Both the position numbers and the translations under genes were made by a program. The notes under the pieces were generated by a model. The model was not told the origin of the DNA. It made no database searches and saw only the letters and a list, made by a program, of their open reading frames with translations. Positions 8,696 through 16,718 of a stretch of 64,000 nt of DNA are shown here, in pieces. The stretch's first letter is position 1. Each line of letters starts with the position of its first letter. The stretch is from Paenibacillus_AA sp045062745 (GTDB lineage Bacteria > Bacillota > Bacilli > Paenibacillales > NBRC-103111): contig NZ_JBJGED010000002.1 of assembly GCF_045062745.1 (NCBI RefSeq), positions 248,001 through 312,000 of the forward strand. Reading direction: 5' to 3'.

Positions 8696-9322
8696 ATGAC
8701 TGGAAAAATGAAAGACAAGTCCGAGCTCATTCTGGACGCCGCTCTGAAAGTGTTCGCCGAATCCGGCTTTCACCGGTCGCAAGTGTCGAGGATCGCGAAG
8801 GCGGCCGGGGTGGCCGACGGCACGATTTATTTGTACTTCCGCAGCAAGGAGGAGCTGCTCGTCTCCGTGCTTCGTTCCCGGCTCACCGAGTTAGTGGAGA
8901 AATGCAGGCGGCACGTCATGGATATGGACCACCCGATGGACGCGCTGCGGGCACTGTGTACGATTCATTACTCCGAGCTGGAGAGCAACCGGGACTTGGC
9001 CAAAGTTACGCAGATCGAGCTCAGGCAGAGCAACCTGGAGCTGCGCCGGGAGATCGGGCAGGCGGTGAAGCCTTATTTCCGCCTGATCGAGGACGTGCTG
9101 CGCCGAGGTGTGGAGCAGCGGTTGTTCCGGTCCGATCTGGACATCCGGCTCACCAGGCATCTCTTGTTCGGGGCGATGGACGAAGTCGTCACGTCGTGGC
9201 TGCTGTCCGAACGTCCCTATTCGCTTGCGGCGCAAGCGGACGGCACCGTGGATTTTTTCATTCGGGGCATCACGGCGGGCGGGAAGGCAGCATCCGATTC
9301 GGAAAGGAGCGAAGAACGATGA
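8696..9322 (+). CDS. fadR: TetR-family fatty acid degradation repressor FadR
   Basis: A 208-residue TetR-type regulator. The DNA-binding domain covers about residues 8-55 with the recognition segment SQVSRIAKAAGVADGTIYLYF. The core QIELRQSNLELRREI and the later LRHLLFGAMDEVVTSW-like region closely resemble Bacillus FadR, which represses beta-oxidation genes and is released by long-chain acyl-CoA. I chose the ATG at 8696, with AAGGGTGG four bases upstream, over the ATG at 8675, which has no ribosome binding site and would start right at the operator. The stop overlaps the etfB start (ATGA), so translation is coupled. It is probably autoregulated through the palindrome at 8644-8661. Confidence 0.94.
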   Translation: MTGKMKDKSELILDAALKVFAESGFHRSQVSRIAKAAGVADGTIYLYFRSKEELLVSVLRSRLTELVEKCRRHVMDMDHPMDALRALCTIHYSELESNRDLAKVTQIELRQSNLELRREIGQAVKPYFRLIEDVLRRGVEQRLFRSDLDIRLTRHLLFGAMDEVVTSWLLSERPYSLAAQADGTVDFFIRGITAGGKAASDSERSEER

Positions 9323-10104
9323 ACATCGCGGTCTTGTTGAAGCAAACGTTCGATACGGAGGAAAAAATCAAGCTGAAGGATGGATCGATCGAGGAGGATG
9401 GAGTGAAATTCATTCCCAATCCGTACGATGAATACGCCGTCGAAGAAGCGATCCGGCTCCGGGACCAGCATGGCGGCCGGGTGACGGTGCTCTCCGTCGG
9501 CCCTGAGCGCTGCGGAGAAGCGCTTCGCACCGCGCTCGCGATGGGTGCCGACGAAGCGGTGCGCATCGAGCCTCCGTCGGGTGCGGTCGACGAGACGGTC
9601 GTAGCCGCCCTGCTCGCCGCGTGTCTCCGGCACGATCAGCCGGAGCTGCCCGACGTGCTGCTCGGCGGCTACTTCTCCGTCGATCAAGGCGCCGGCCAAG
9701 TGGCGATTCGGGTCGCCGCCCGGCTCGGCTGGCCTCACGTCTCAGCCGTGACGGAGCTGCGGATCGACCCGGCGAATCCGGCCGTCGCCGTCGCGAAGCG
9801 CGATGTGGAGGGCGCGACGGAGACGGTGGAAGTGACGCTGCCCGCGCTGTTCACCGCCCAGCAAGGCTTGAACGAGCCCCGCTACCCGTCGCTGCCGGGG
9901 ATCATGAAGGCGAAGAAAAAGCCCTTCCGGGTGTACACCGCGGAGGAGCTCGGCTTGGACCCCGCCAGGCTGACGCCGGCGACGGAAGTTCTTGGGCGCT
10001 CGCTCCCCCCGGCGCGGAAGTCGGGCACGATCTTGACCGGCGAGCTCGACGAGCAGGTGCGTCAGCTGGCCGATGTACTGAAACGGATGTTGAAGCAAGC
10101 TTAA
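9319..10104 (+). CDS. etfB: Electron transfer flavoprotein beta subunit
   Basis: A 261-residue EtfB. The N-terminus MNIAVLLKQTFDTEEKIKL and the segment NPYDEYAVEEAIRLRD are standard for the family, followed by the AMP-binding-type region around DVLLGGYFSVDQGAGQVA. With EtfA it forms the soluble FAD heterodimer that takes electrons from acyl-CoA dehydrogenase (FadE here) and hands them to a membrane acceptor, probably FadF. The start overlaps the fadR stop by four bases, with AAGGAG a few bases upstream. The gap to etfA is 33 bases. Confidence 0.95.
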   Translation: MNIAVLLKQTFDTEEKIKLKDGSIEEDGVKFIPNPYDEYAVEEAIRLRDQHGGRVTVLSVGPERCGEALRTALAMGADEAVRIEPPSGAVDETVVAALLAACLRHDQPELPDVLLGGYFSVDQGAGQVAIRVAARLGWPHVSAVTELRIDPANPAVAVAKRDVEGATETVEVTLPALFTAQQGLNEPRYPSLPGIMKAKKKPFRVYTAEELGLDPARLTPATEVLGRSLPPARKSGTILTGELDEQVRQLADVLKRMLKQA

Positions 10105-10137
10105 TAGCAACTCATCCTGGAGAACGAGGTGCATCCT

Positions 10138-11121
10138 ATGCATAACCGATTGCTCATCGCAGCGGAGCTGCGCGAAGGCAAGCTGCGCAAAGTCGCGCTC
10201 GAGACGCTCACGGCCGCCAGGCGCTGCGGGTCCGCCGGCGCCGAGATCGCGGCCGTGCTCATCGGCGGCGACGAGCTGCAAGCCGGGCTCGATGAGGCCG
10301 CGGCCGAGCTCGCCTCAGGCGGGGCGGCGCACGTCTATGCCGTCGTCCACGAGACTCTCAGCCGGCCGACAGCCGAACAATACATTCACGCCCTGGGGGC
10401 TGTGATCGATGCCTTCCGGCCGGACTCCGTCTGGTTCGGACATACGCCGCTCGGCAAGGATGCCGCTCCCGCGATCGCCGAGGCGCTCGGCGCCGGGCAA
10501 ATCTCCGACGTCGTCGCGATCGAAGCCGACGAGACCGGCTGCCGCTTCATCCGGCCGATCTACGCGGGCAAGGCGTTCGAGACTCGCGCCTTCGCAGCGG
10601 GTCCCGCGGTCATCACGATCCGGCCCAACAATATTGTCGTGGAGCAACCCGAGGCCGCTCCTCCGATTGACTTGCGTCTCGTCCCTTACTCCCCTCTGTC
10701 CGCGCCTCGGGTGAAGCTCGTCCAGGTCGATCAAAAATCCGGCGGGACGACCGACTTGTCCGAGGCGAGCGTCATCGTCTCCGGCGGCCGCGGCGTGAAG
10801 AGCGCCGACGGCTTCCGGCCGCTCGAGGCTCTGGCCGAGGCGCTGAATGGCGCGGTAGGCGCTTCGCGGGGAGCCTGCGACGCCGGGTATTGCGACTATG
10901 CGCTGCAGATCGGACAGACAGGCAAGGTCGTCACGCCGGACGTCTACATCGCCTGCGGGATCAGCGGAGCGATCCAGCATCTCGCCGGGATGAGCGCCTC
11001 CAAGACGATCGTCGCGATCAACAAAGATCCGGAAGCGCCGATCTTCCAGGTGGCCGACTACGGCATCGTCGCCGATCTGTTCGAGGCGGTTCCACGATTG
11101 ACGAAGCTGATTCGAGACTAG
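10138..11121 (+). CDS. etfA: Electron transfer flavoprotein alpha subunit
   Basis: A 327-residue EtfA. The C-terminal FAD-binding domain is clear: VSGGRGVKSADGFRPLEALA, GASRGACDAGYC, IGQTGKVVTPDVYIACGISG, HLAGM and INKDPEAPIFQVADYGIV (roughly residues 215-315). The ATG at 10138 has AACGAGGTG upstream; a GTG at 10129 would overlap that site. It is the last gene of the fadR-etfB-etfA operon. The 30 bases to the convergent GDSL hydrolase gene show no clear terminator. Confidence 0.95.
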   Translation: MHNRLLIAAELREGKLRKVALETLTAARRCGSAGAEIAAVLIGGDELQAGLDEAAAELASGGAAHVYAVVHETLSRPTAEQYIHALGAVIDAFRPDSVWFGHTPLGKDAAPAIAEALGAGQISDVVAIEADETGCRFIRPIYAGKAFETRAFAAGPAVITIRPNNIVVEQPEAAPPIDLRLVPYSPLSAPRVKLVQVDQKSGGTTDLSEASVIVSGGRGVKSADGFRPLEALAEALNGAVGASRGACDAGYCDYALQIGQTGKVVTPDVYIACGISGAIQHLAGMSASKTIVAINKDPEAPIFQVADYGIVADLFEAVPRLTKLIRD

Positions 11122-11151
11122 CAAGGCACCCCGCCCGGAGACAGCGGTTTC

Positions 11152-11808
11152 CTATTTGGATGCCTTATGCGCAAGTCCGCCATAGCCGAGCTTGTGCGTA
11201 AGCTCCGCCAGGACGTTATACCCTTCCGAATTCGGGTGGAACCGGTCGTCGGACAGCAGCTCTTCCAACCGGCCGTCGAACGCGTCGTACACCTGAACCG
11301 CGCGGATTGAATCTTTTTCCAGCCGAACGATAACCGAATTGAACCGTTTGATCCAGAAAGCCGCCTCGTCAAACTCCGGAATCGGGTTGTAGATCCCGAC
11401 CAGCCGGACGATGCACGGGCGGTTTTTGTTCAGCCGAAGCCGCTTCAGCTCCAGCATCAATCGCCTCATGCTTTGAGCATAGACCACAAGCGCCTTCTTC
11501 AACGTCTCCACTTTCATGTCGTTGAAGTAGATTTTAGCCGCCTGGATCAAGTCGTTGCCGCCCGCCGTTACCGTAATCAGATCCGCTTGCTGGACATAGG
11601 CTCTCACGTCCGGATCCTGCTGAACGAGCTGCAAAATTTCGCTCGACGTGGCCCCGACCTTGCCCGTGTTGTGCAGCACTACCTTCCGCCCGAGCGCCTG
11701 CTCGGCGATCGCCCGGTAGCGAGCTGGAAAGCTGTGATCCTCCGGAACGCCATACCCAACGGTCAAAGAATCGCCGATCGCCGTATAATGGAATACACGC
11801 TGCTTCAT
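11152..11808 (-). CDS. SGNH/GDSL-family hydrolase
   Basis: A 218-residue GDSL-type esterase. Block I is YTAIGDSLTVGYG (nucleophile Ser about 14), block II falls in NTGKVGATSSEIL, block III is TAGGNDL (oxyanion Asn) and block V is DDRFHPNSEGY, giving the Asp and His of the triad. No signal peptide or membrane segment is visible, so it should be cytoplasmic. The start has AGGAAGG upstream. Family members remove acyl or acetyl groups from lipids or glycans; the substrate cannot be read here. It is a single gene, divergent from the M20 amidohydrolase. Confidence 0.85.
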   Translation of the reverse strand: MKQRVFHYTAIGDSLTVGYGVPEDHSFPARYRAIAEQALGRKVVLHNTGKVGATSSEILQLVQQDPDVRAYVQQADLITVTAGGNDLIQAAKIYFNDMKVETLKKALVVYAQSMRRLMLELKRLRLNKNRPCIVRLVGIYNPIPEFDEAAFWIKRFNSVIVRLEKDSIRAVQVYDAFDGRLEELLSDDRFHPNSEGYNVLAELTHKLGYGGLAHKASK

Positions 11809-11940
11809 GAGGTCCTTCCTCCTGTCGCTCCATCACTCGAGTCCGATACTTCTATCAGTTTATTCACACGGCCTTCGATTGGGCATTCGTCCCGACAATT
11901 TTATTGGCGCATCCCTCGCAAAGTGGCCGTTGTCCCGGAA

Positions 11941-11960
11941 TTGGTATACAATAGTACCAA
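11941..11960. promoter_or_regulatory. Inverted repeat over a -10 element upstream of the M20 amidohydrolase
   Basis: TTGGTA and TACCAA form a perfect 6-bp inverted repeat with an 8-base centre. The left half contains an extended -10 (TG, one base, TATACA at 11945-11950). This is a candidate operator-promoter for the amidohydrolase gene that starts at 12032; no adjacent regulator gene identifies its binder. Confidence 0.5.
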
Positions 11961-12031
11961 AGAAACCTCACAAAGCGATCCCATCGGAACCTGAACCAAC
12001 ACCTAAATCCAAACCAAGAGGAGTGCGGCCA

Positions 12032-13240
12032 ATGTCTACCCCGACGACCTTAGTCAGCGAGCGCAAGCAGGAGATACTTAACCGCATTAACAATCAAGCG
12101 GACCGGTTCATCCGAATTTCTCAATTCATCGGCGAACACCCCGAACTCGGGCATCAAGAATTCATGGCGTTCGACAAGCTGACGACCGAGCTGCGGGAGC
12201 AGGGCTTCGAGGTGCAGACCGCAGTGCTTGGGATTCCGACGGCCTTCCTAGGCACGTATAGCACCGGCAAGCCGGGCCCGACCGTCGCCTTCCTGTGCGA
12301 ATACGACGCCTTGCCGGAGCTGGGCCACGCCTGCGGCCATCATCTGATCTGCTCGATGAGCATGCTCGCCGCAGTCGGGCTGAAGGCCGTAATGGACGAA
12401 GTCGGCGGCGAGATCCGGATCTACGGCACGCCGGCGGAAGAAACGAAAGGCGCGAAGGTGCCGATGGCCGATGCCGGGTTGTTCGACGATGTCGACTTCG
12501 CGCTTATGGCGCATCCTTACTACAAGCACGAGCGTTCCGGCGATTCACTCGCCATGGACGCCATCCGCTTCGAGTACTTCGGCAAGCCGGCGCACGCGGC
12601 GGCGAGCCCGCACGAAGGCGTGAACGCCTTGGACGCGATGCTCCTGCTCTTCAATTCCATCAATGCGCTGCGCCAGCAGCTGGAGAAGCATGTGCGGATT
12701 CACGGCGTCATCACCGAGGGCGGGAAGGCGCCGAATATTATCCCGGACTACACGTCCGCCGACTTCTATATCCGCTCCGCGAGACGCACGCATACCGACG
12801 AGGTCGTGGCCAAGGTGCTCCGCTGTGCGGAAGGAGCGGCGCTCGCGACCGGCTGTACGCTCAAGACGTCCAATTACGAATATTCGTATGACGAGCTGAA
12901 TACGAATGAAGCGCTGTCCGAGACGTTCACTTCGAACTTGATCGCGCTTGGCGTCAGCGCGGACGAGATCGAGACCGGGCAAGACAACGGGTCTCTCGAC
13001 TTGGGCAATGTCTCTCGCCGCTGTCCGGCGATCCACCCGTACGTGAAAATTATCGACGAGCGGCATTTGCTCCACACGAAGGAGTTCCGCGATCTCGCCA
13101 TGACCGACCGCGCGATGCAGGGCATGGTGCTGGGCGCCAAAGCGCTCGCGACGACCGCCTATGAGGCGGCGTCGAATCCGGAGCTGCTGCTGCGGATTCG
13201 CGCGGAGTTTCTCGAATCCCTCGGGCACGAAGCCCAGTAA
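12032..13240 (+). CDS. M20-family amidohydrolase (AbgB/ACY1L2-like)
   Basis: A 402-residue zinc amidohydrolase of the M20D type. EYDALPELGHACGHHLI (about residues 90-106) is the metal-binding signature, and the acid pair is in YGTPAEETKGAK. The dimerisation domain around KPAHAAASPHEGVNALDA (about 180-200) and a late HTKEFRD-type metal ligand are present. Such enzymes hydrolyse N-acyl or peptide-like amides such as aminobenzoyl-glutamate or dipeptides. The ATG at 12032 follows AAGAGGAGTG; the open frame upstream crosses the promoter region. It is a stand-alone gene with a terminator right after it. Confidence 0.88.
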   Translation: MSTPTTLVSERKQEILNRINNQADRFIRISQFIGEHPELGHQEFMAFDKLTTELREQGFEVQTAVLGIPTAFLGTYSTGKPGPTVAFLCEYDALPELGHACGHHLICSMSMLAAVGLKAVMDEVGGEIRIYGTPAEETKGAKVPMADAGLFDDVDFALMAHPYYKHERSGDSLAMDAIRFEYFGKPAHAAASPHEGVNALDAMLLLFNSINALRQQLEKHVRIHGVITEGGKAPNIIPDYTSADFYIRSARRTHTDEVVAKVLRCAEGAALATGCTLKTSNYEYSYDELNTNEALSETFTSNLIALGVSADEIETGQDNGSLDLGNVSRRCPAIHPYVKIIDERHLLHTKEFRDLAMTDRAMQGMVLGAKALATTAYEAASNPELLLRIRAEFLESLGHEAQ

Positions 13241-13254
13241 CGGAAAACGTGTAT

Positions 13255-13300
13255 AAAAAATGCCGGACCCCCGATCTATTCGGGGATTCGGCATTTTTTT
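13255..13300 (+). terminator. Terminator after the M20 amidohydrolase
   Basis: AAAAAATGCCG pairs with CGGCATTTTTT across an inner CCCC/GGGG stem and a short loop, with A-run and T-run flanks. It lies 15 bases after the stop codon. Confidence 0.9.
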
Positions 13301-13304
13301 CAAT

Positions 13305-13333
13305 TCGTCATTTCCGGACGGGCTCTGTATAAT
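13305..13333 (+). promoter_or_regulatory. Sigma-A-like promoter of the EamA transporter gene
   Basis: TCGTCA, 17 bases, then a perfect TATAAT. It begins directly after the preceding terminator and lies 40 bases before the start codon at 13373. The -35 matches only four of six positions. Confidence 0.55.
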
Positions 13334-13372
13334 AAAGTCGTTTACTCATGCTGAATCGAGGGTTCCCGTTAC

Positions 13373-14281
13373 ATGAAACCAGCTCATCTCCCTATCCCCG
13401 CATCCCGGCAAACGCTGCCCGCCTCACTCGCAGGAAGCATGCTCGTAGTCGGCATGATTGCCATCTCCTTCTCGGCGCTCTTCGTGAAGTGGACCGAGGC
13501 GGACGTCGCCGTTGCGGCGATGTACCGCCTGCTGTTCACGAACGTGCTCATGCTGCCCTTCTTCATCCGTTATTGGCCGGAGGTCAAGCGGATCGCGCTC
13601 CACGACTGGATGCTGCTCGCCGCATCGGGTCTGTTCCTCGGCATCCACTTCTTGCTCTGGATGGGATCCCTGAACCACACGACGGTCGCGAGCTCGACCG
13701 TTCTGCTCACGCTGGAGCCGATCTTCGTCATGATCGGCGCCTTCCTGCTCTACCGGGAGCGAATCCGGCTCCAGGGCATCATCGGCATCGGAATCGCGAT
13801 GCTCGGGACGGTGCTGATCGGCTGGGGCGATTTCTCCCTCTCGGGCGAGGCGCTTCAAGGCGATACGATGTCCCTGCTCAGCGCGCTGGCAGTAGCCGTT
13901 CATATGCTGCTCGGCCAGCGCCTAAGATCGCGCATTTCTTCGTACGTCTACAGCTTCACCGTCTTCCTGGCGGCGGCGGGCGTGCTCGCCGCCTACAACG
14001 TTGGGGCAGGGAACGCCTTCACCGGCTATGCCGCCCGGGATTGGCAGCTGTTCCTGCTCCTCGCGATCGTGCCGACCTTGTTCGGCCACTTATTGTTCAA
14101 CTGGCTGCTCCGCTACATGAGGGCCTCCACGATCTCGATGTCCGTGCTCGGCGAGCCTGTCGGGGCCAGCCTGCTGGCGGCCCTGTTCCTGAACGAACGG
14201 CTCGGCTACCAGCAGCTCGCCGCCTCCGCCCTGCTCTTGATCGGCGTCTGGCTGTTCCTGCGTCAAGCCTCGAGCAAGTAG
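13373..14281 (+). CDS. EamA-family (DMT) transporter
   Basis: A 302-residue integral membrane protein with about ten hydrophobic segments and two internally similar EamA halves. The first half begins at SMLVVGMIAISFSALFVKW; the second contains FNWLLRYMRASTISMSVLGEPVGASLLA, the usual C-terminal EamA signature. Such drug/metabolite transporters export amino acids or small metabolites, and substrate is not predictable. The last 19 bases overlap the 3' end of the convergent M42 peptidase gene. The ribosome binding site (GAGGG) is modest. Confidence 0.88.
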   Translation: MKPAHLPIPASRQTLPASLAGSMLVVGMIAISFSALFVKWTEADVAVAAMYRLLFTNVLMLPFFIRYWPEVKRIALHDWMLLAASGLFLGIHFLLWMGSLNHTTVASSTVLLTLEPIFVMIGAFLLYRERIRLQGIIGIGIAMLGTVLIGWGDFSLSGEALQGDTMSLLSALAVAVHMLLGQRLRSRISSYVYSFTVFLAAAGVLAAYNVGAGNAFTGYAARDWQLFLLLAIVPTLFGHLLFNWLLRYMRASTISMSVLGEPVGASLLAALFLNERLGYQQLAASALLLIGVWLFLRQASSK

Positions 14282-15330
14282 GCGAGCAGAAGTGCGGCCG
14301 TGCCGGCCACCGCATCGGCGTGCGTCCGCTCCATGCCGTGGGAGGCATGGACGCCGGGCCCGATCAGGGCGGCGCGAATGTTGCTGCCTCCGCGCAGCGC
14401 CGCAGACGCGTCGGAGCCGTATTGCGGGTAAATGTCGACCGCGTAGGGGATCCCTTCGCGCTTGGCCAGTTCGATGAGCCGGGATGTCATCCCGTAATCG
14501 TAGGGCCCGCTCGAGTCTTTGGCGCAGATCGATACGTCCCGCTCCGTAGCGGACAAGTCATCGCCCAGCGCTCCCATATCGACGGCGATCAGCTCCGTGA
14601 TATCTGGCGGGATATACGACGCCCCATGCCCCACTTCTTCGTAGGTGGACAAGATCAGCTTCACTGTGCGCCGGGGCGTCTTCCCTTCCCGCTTCAACCA
14701 TTCCAGCACCCCGAATAGCGCCGCCACGCTCGCTTTATCGTCCAGGTGACGTGATTTAATCCAGCCGTTAGGCAGCAGCTTCGTTCTCGGATCCCAAGAG
14801 ATGAAATCCCCTACGGAAATGCCCAGTTTCTCCACATCTTCTTTACTCTTCACCGACTCGTCCAGCCGAATTTCCATATTCGCTTCTTCCCGCTTCCACT
14901 CCCGGGCATCCGGATAGACGTGAACCGACGGTTTTGTGGACAGCACCGTCCCTTCGACCGTCTCCCCGTTGCGCATATGGACGAGGCAATATTCGCCTTC
15001 CACCGTTTGCATCGCATAACCGCCGATCGGCGTGAACCGCAGCGTCCCGCTCGGCTTGATCGCCCTGACCATTGCTCCGAGCGTGTCCACATGCGCCGAC
15101 AGTCCGAGCGTTCCTTCCCCGTCTGCGCCTACGCCCGCCTGCCCCGGCACCGTGATGATGCCGTTGCCTTTTGGTGTCATTTCGAACGCGTACCCGAGCT
15201 TCTCGGTCTCCTCCCGGACGAGCTTCATGATCGTCATGCAATAGCCGCTCGGACTAGGCGTACGCAGCAGCGTTTCCAATAAGTTAAGGATATACGGGCG
15301 GTTCAGCGACTCTAGAATCGAAGTTGTCAT
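14263..15330 (-). CDS. M42-family metallo-aminopeptidase
   Basis: A 355-residue peptidase of the M42 glutamyl aminopeptidase/endoglucanase type. Metal and catalytic residues appear in LSAHVDTLGAMV, DDKASVAAL, STYEEVGHGAS and AVDMGALGDD, and a late GVHASHGMERTHADAV supplies the last His. These are cytoplasmic dodecameric enzymes that trim peptides. I start it at MTTSILESLN (ATG at 15330) with GGAGAAT upstream rather than at 15381. The 3' ends of this gene and the EamA gene overlap by 19 bases. Confidence 0.88.
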   Translation of the reverse strand: MTTSILESLNRPYILNLLETLLRTPSPSGYCMTIMKLVREETEKLGYAFEMTPKGNGIITVPGQAGVGADGEGTLGLSAHVDTLGAMVRAIKPSGTLRFTPIGGYAMQTVEGEYCLVHMRNGETVEGTVLSTKPSVHVYPDAREWKREEANMEIRLDESVKSKEDVEKLGISVGDFISWDPRTKLLPNGWIKSRHLDDKASVAALFGVLEWLKREGKTPRRTVKLILSTYEEVGHGASYIPPDITELIAVDMGALGDDLSATERDVSICAKDSSGPYDYGMTSRLIELAKREGIPYAVDIYPQYGSDASAALRGGSNIRAALIGPGVHASHGMERTHADAVAGTAALLLAYLLEA

Positions 15331-15510
15331 GGGCCATTCTCCTCTTTTTGCAAAAAAGTAGTCTTCCCTAGTATAGGCCATAGAGCCGGATTTCGAAAAT
15401 GTTCGTATGTTTGGGCCGCATATTGGAAACCGCTAAAGAGATGTTGAAGACCGGTCTCCGCCCGAAGAAACTCACTCATGCGGGGCCGTAACTTAGGAGG
15501 TGAGCAGTCG

Positions 15511-15678
15511 ATGACTGGAAGAAACAGCCGTCCCGACAACAACGGACCGGCCGGGCATCCGTCCCGAATCGATCAGTATCGCAGCGAGTTCCCGACGGAC
15601 ATGCAGCGTTCGCTCGGAGAAGACTACGGCGAAGAGTATGCGGCGGAGTTCGGCGAGGAAGCGTGCGAGGAAGAATAG
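15511..15678 (+). CDS. Small acidic hypothetical protein (55 aa)
   Basis: A very good ribosome binding site (AGGAGGTGA, seven bases before the ATG) and a terminator right after the stop support this as a real gene. The N-terminal half is polar and rich in Asn, Pro, Arg and Gly (MTGRNSRPDNNGPAGHPSR). The C-terminal half is strongly acidic (LGEDYGEEYAAEFGEEACEEE region). There is no membrane segment and one cysteine near the end. I do not recognise the family. It could be one of the small spore or stress proteins common in Paenibacillaceae, but nothing in the sequence proves that. Confidence 0.7.
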   Translation: MTGRNSRPDNNGPAGHPSRIDQYRSEFPTDMQRSLGEDYGEEYAAEFGEEACEEE

Positions 15679-15700
15679 CACACGTCCCCTTTGTGTCATG

Positions 15701-15754
15701 AAAAAACCGAAGCACCTCTCCTATCCGGTTACCGGACGAGGGCTTCGGTTTTTT
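15701..15754. terminator. Bidirectional terminator between the small acidic gene and the esterase
   Basis: AAAAAACCGAAGC pairs perfectly with GCTTCGGTTTTTT, with an inner CCTC/GAGG pairing. It serves two convergent genes. Confidence 0.92.
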
Positions 15755-15762
15755 AGTTTGCC

Positions 15763-16515
15763 TTATTTTTGGATGGGGAGCCACTCCAGGACGCGTTTGA
15801 TCTTCATATCCCAGTAGCCCCATTCATGCGACCCGGGCTCTTCCTCGTAGTCGAGCGGGAGGTCGAGCTTCCGGGCGTGCGCCAGGAAGCGCTGGTTGTC
15901 CTCGTACAGGTAGTCCTCCGTCCCGCAAGCCTGGAACAGCTTGGGCTTCGGGCCCGCGGATGCCGCGACGCGTTCCGCTAGATGGAACAAGTCGGACTCG
16001 CTCCCGCTAATTTGCGCATCGTGGCCGACAATATTGGCGAAATCCTTCGCAAAATGCTGCTGGCGGGCTGCTATATCAACCGCCCCCGACAAGCTCGCCG
16101 CCGCGGCATACCGGTCCGGGTGGCGCAGCGCCAGCTGGAACGCCCCATACCCTCCCATGGACAGTCCCGCCACAAAATTGTGCTCCCGCGCCGCCGACAA
16201 ACGGAAATATGTAAGTGCGATCCGCGGCAGCTCTTCGCTCACGAAGGTCCAATACGCCCCGCCATACTTCATATCGGCGTAGAAGCTGCGGTTCACCGCC
16301 GGCATGACGACCGCTATGTTATAGGCAGCCGCATACCGTTCGATCGATGTTCGCCGCACCCAGGTAGTATGATCGTCGGAGAGGCCGTGCAACAGCGTAA
16401 GTGTAGGGTGCTCCCGATCGGGAGCCAGCTCCGGCTTCGGATCCGGCAGAATGACGTACATAGAAGCTTGGATTCCCAGAGCCGCGGATGGAAAATGAAC
16501 GTGCAGCAGTGCCAT
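15763..16515 (-). CDS. Esterase D/FrmB-like alpha/beta hydrolase
   Basis: A 250-residue alpha/beta hydrolase. The oxyanion region is LTLLHGLSDDHTTWVRRT and the nucleophile elbow is AGLSMGGYGAFQLA. The Asp is probably in CGTEDYLYEDN and the His in GSHEWGYW near the C-terminus. The pattern resembles tributyrin esterase EstA, S-formylglutathione hydrolase and carbohydrate esterase family 1 proteins. There is no signal peptide. AAAGGA lies about ten bases before the ATG. It is a single gene, divergent from the amidohydrolase pair. The true acyl substrate is unknown. Confidence 0.85.
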   Translation of the reverse strand: MALLHVHFPSAALGIQASMYVILPDPKPELAPDREHPTLTLLHGLSDDHTTWVRRTSIERYAAAYNIAVVMPAVNRSFYADMKYGGAYWTFVSEELPRIALTYFRLSAAREHNFVAGLSMGGYGAFQLALRHPDRYAAAASLSGAVDIAARQQHFAKDFANIVGHDAQISGSESDLFHLAERVAASAGPKPKLFQACGTEDYLYEDNQRFLAHARKLDLPLDYEEEPGSHEWGYWDMKIKRVLEWLPIQK

Positions 16516-16656
16516 CAGGATTCATTCCTTTCGTTATGTAAGCCCCGTAAATGCAGGCTCGTTCGCATTGTTTTCATTGTGCCATGGGCGGCAACGAATT
16601 TCTAGCCCTTTTTTCAATGATTACACTTCTTAATCCGTCCGTTCGCAATAAAGCTA

Positions 16657-16685
16657 TTGCCGCACCTGTATTGAACCTGTACAAT
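16657..16685 (+). promoter_or_regulatory. Sigma-A promoter of the amidohydrolase-phospholipase pair
   Basis: TTGCCG, exactly 17 bases, then TACAAT, followed 33 bases later by a TTG start codon with GGGAGTG upstream. Both elements match the housekeeping consensus well. Confidence 0.65.
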
Positions 16686-16718
16686 AAAGTCGACAATACT
16701 AGATGGGAGTGTTTACCC

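Noticed and set aside
7679..8782. A 367-codon minus-strand frame overlapping fadF and crossing the FadR operator
   Set aside because: Composition is that of a shadow frame, and it would run through the divergent promoter.
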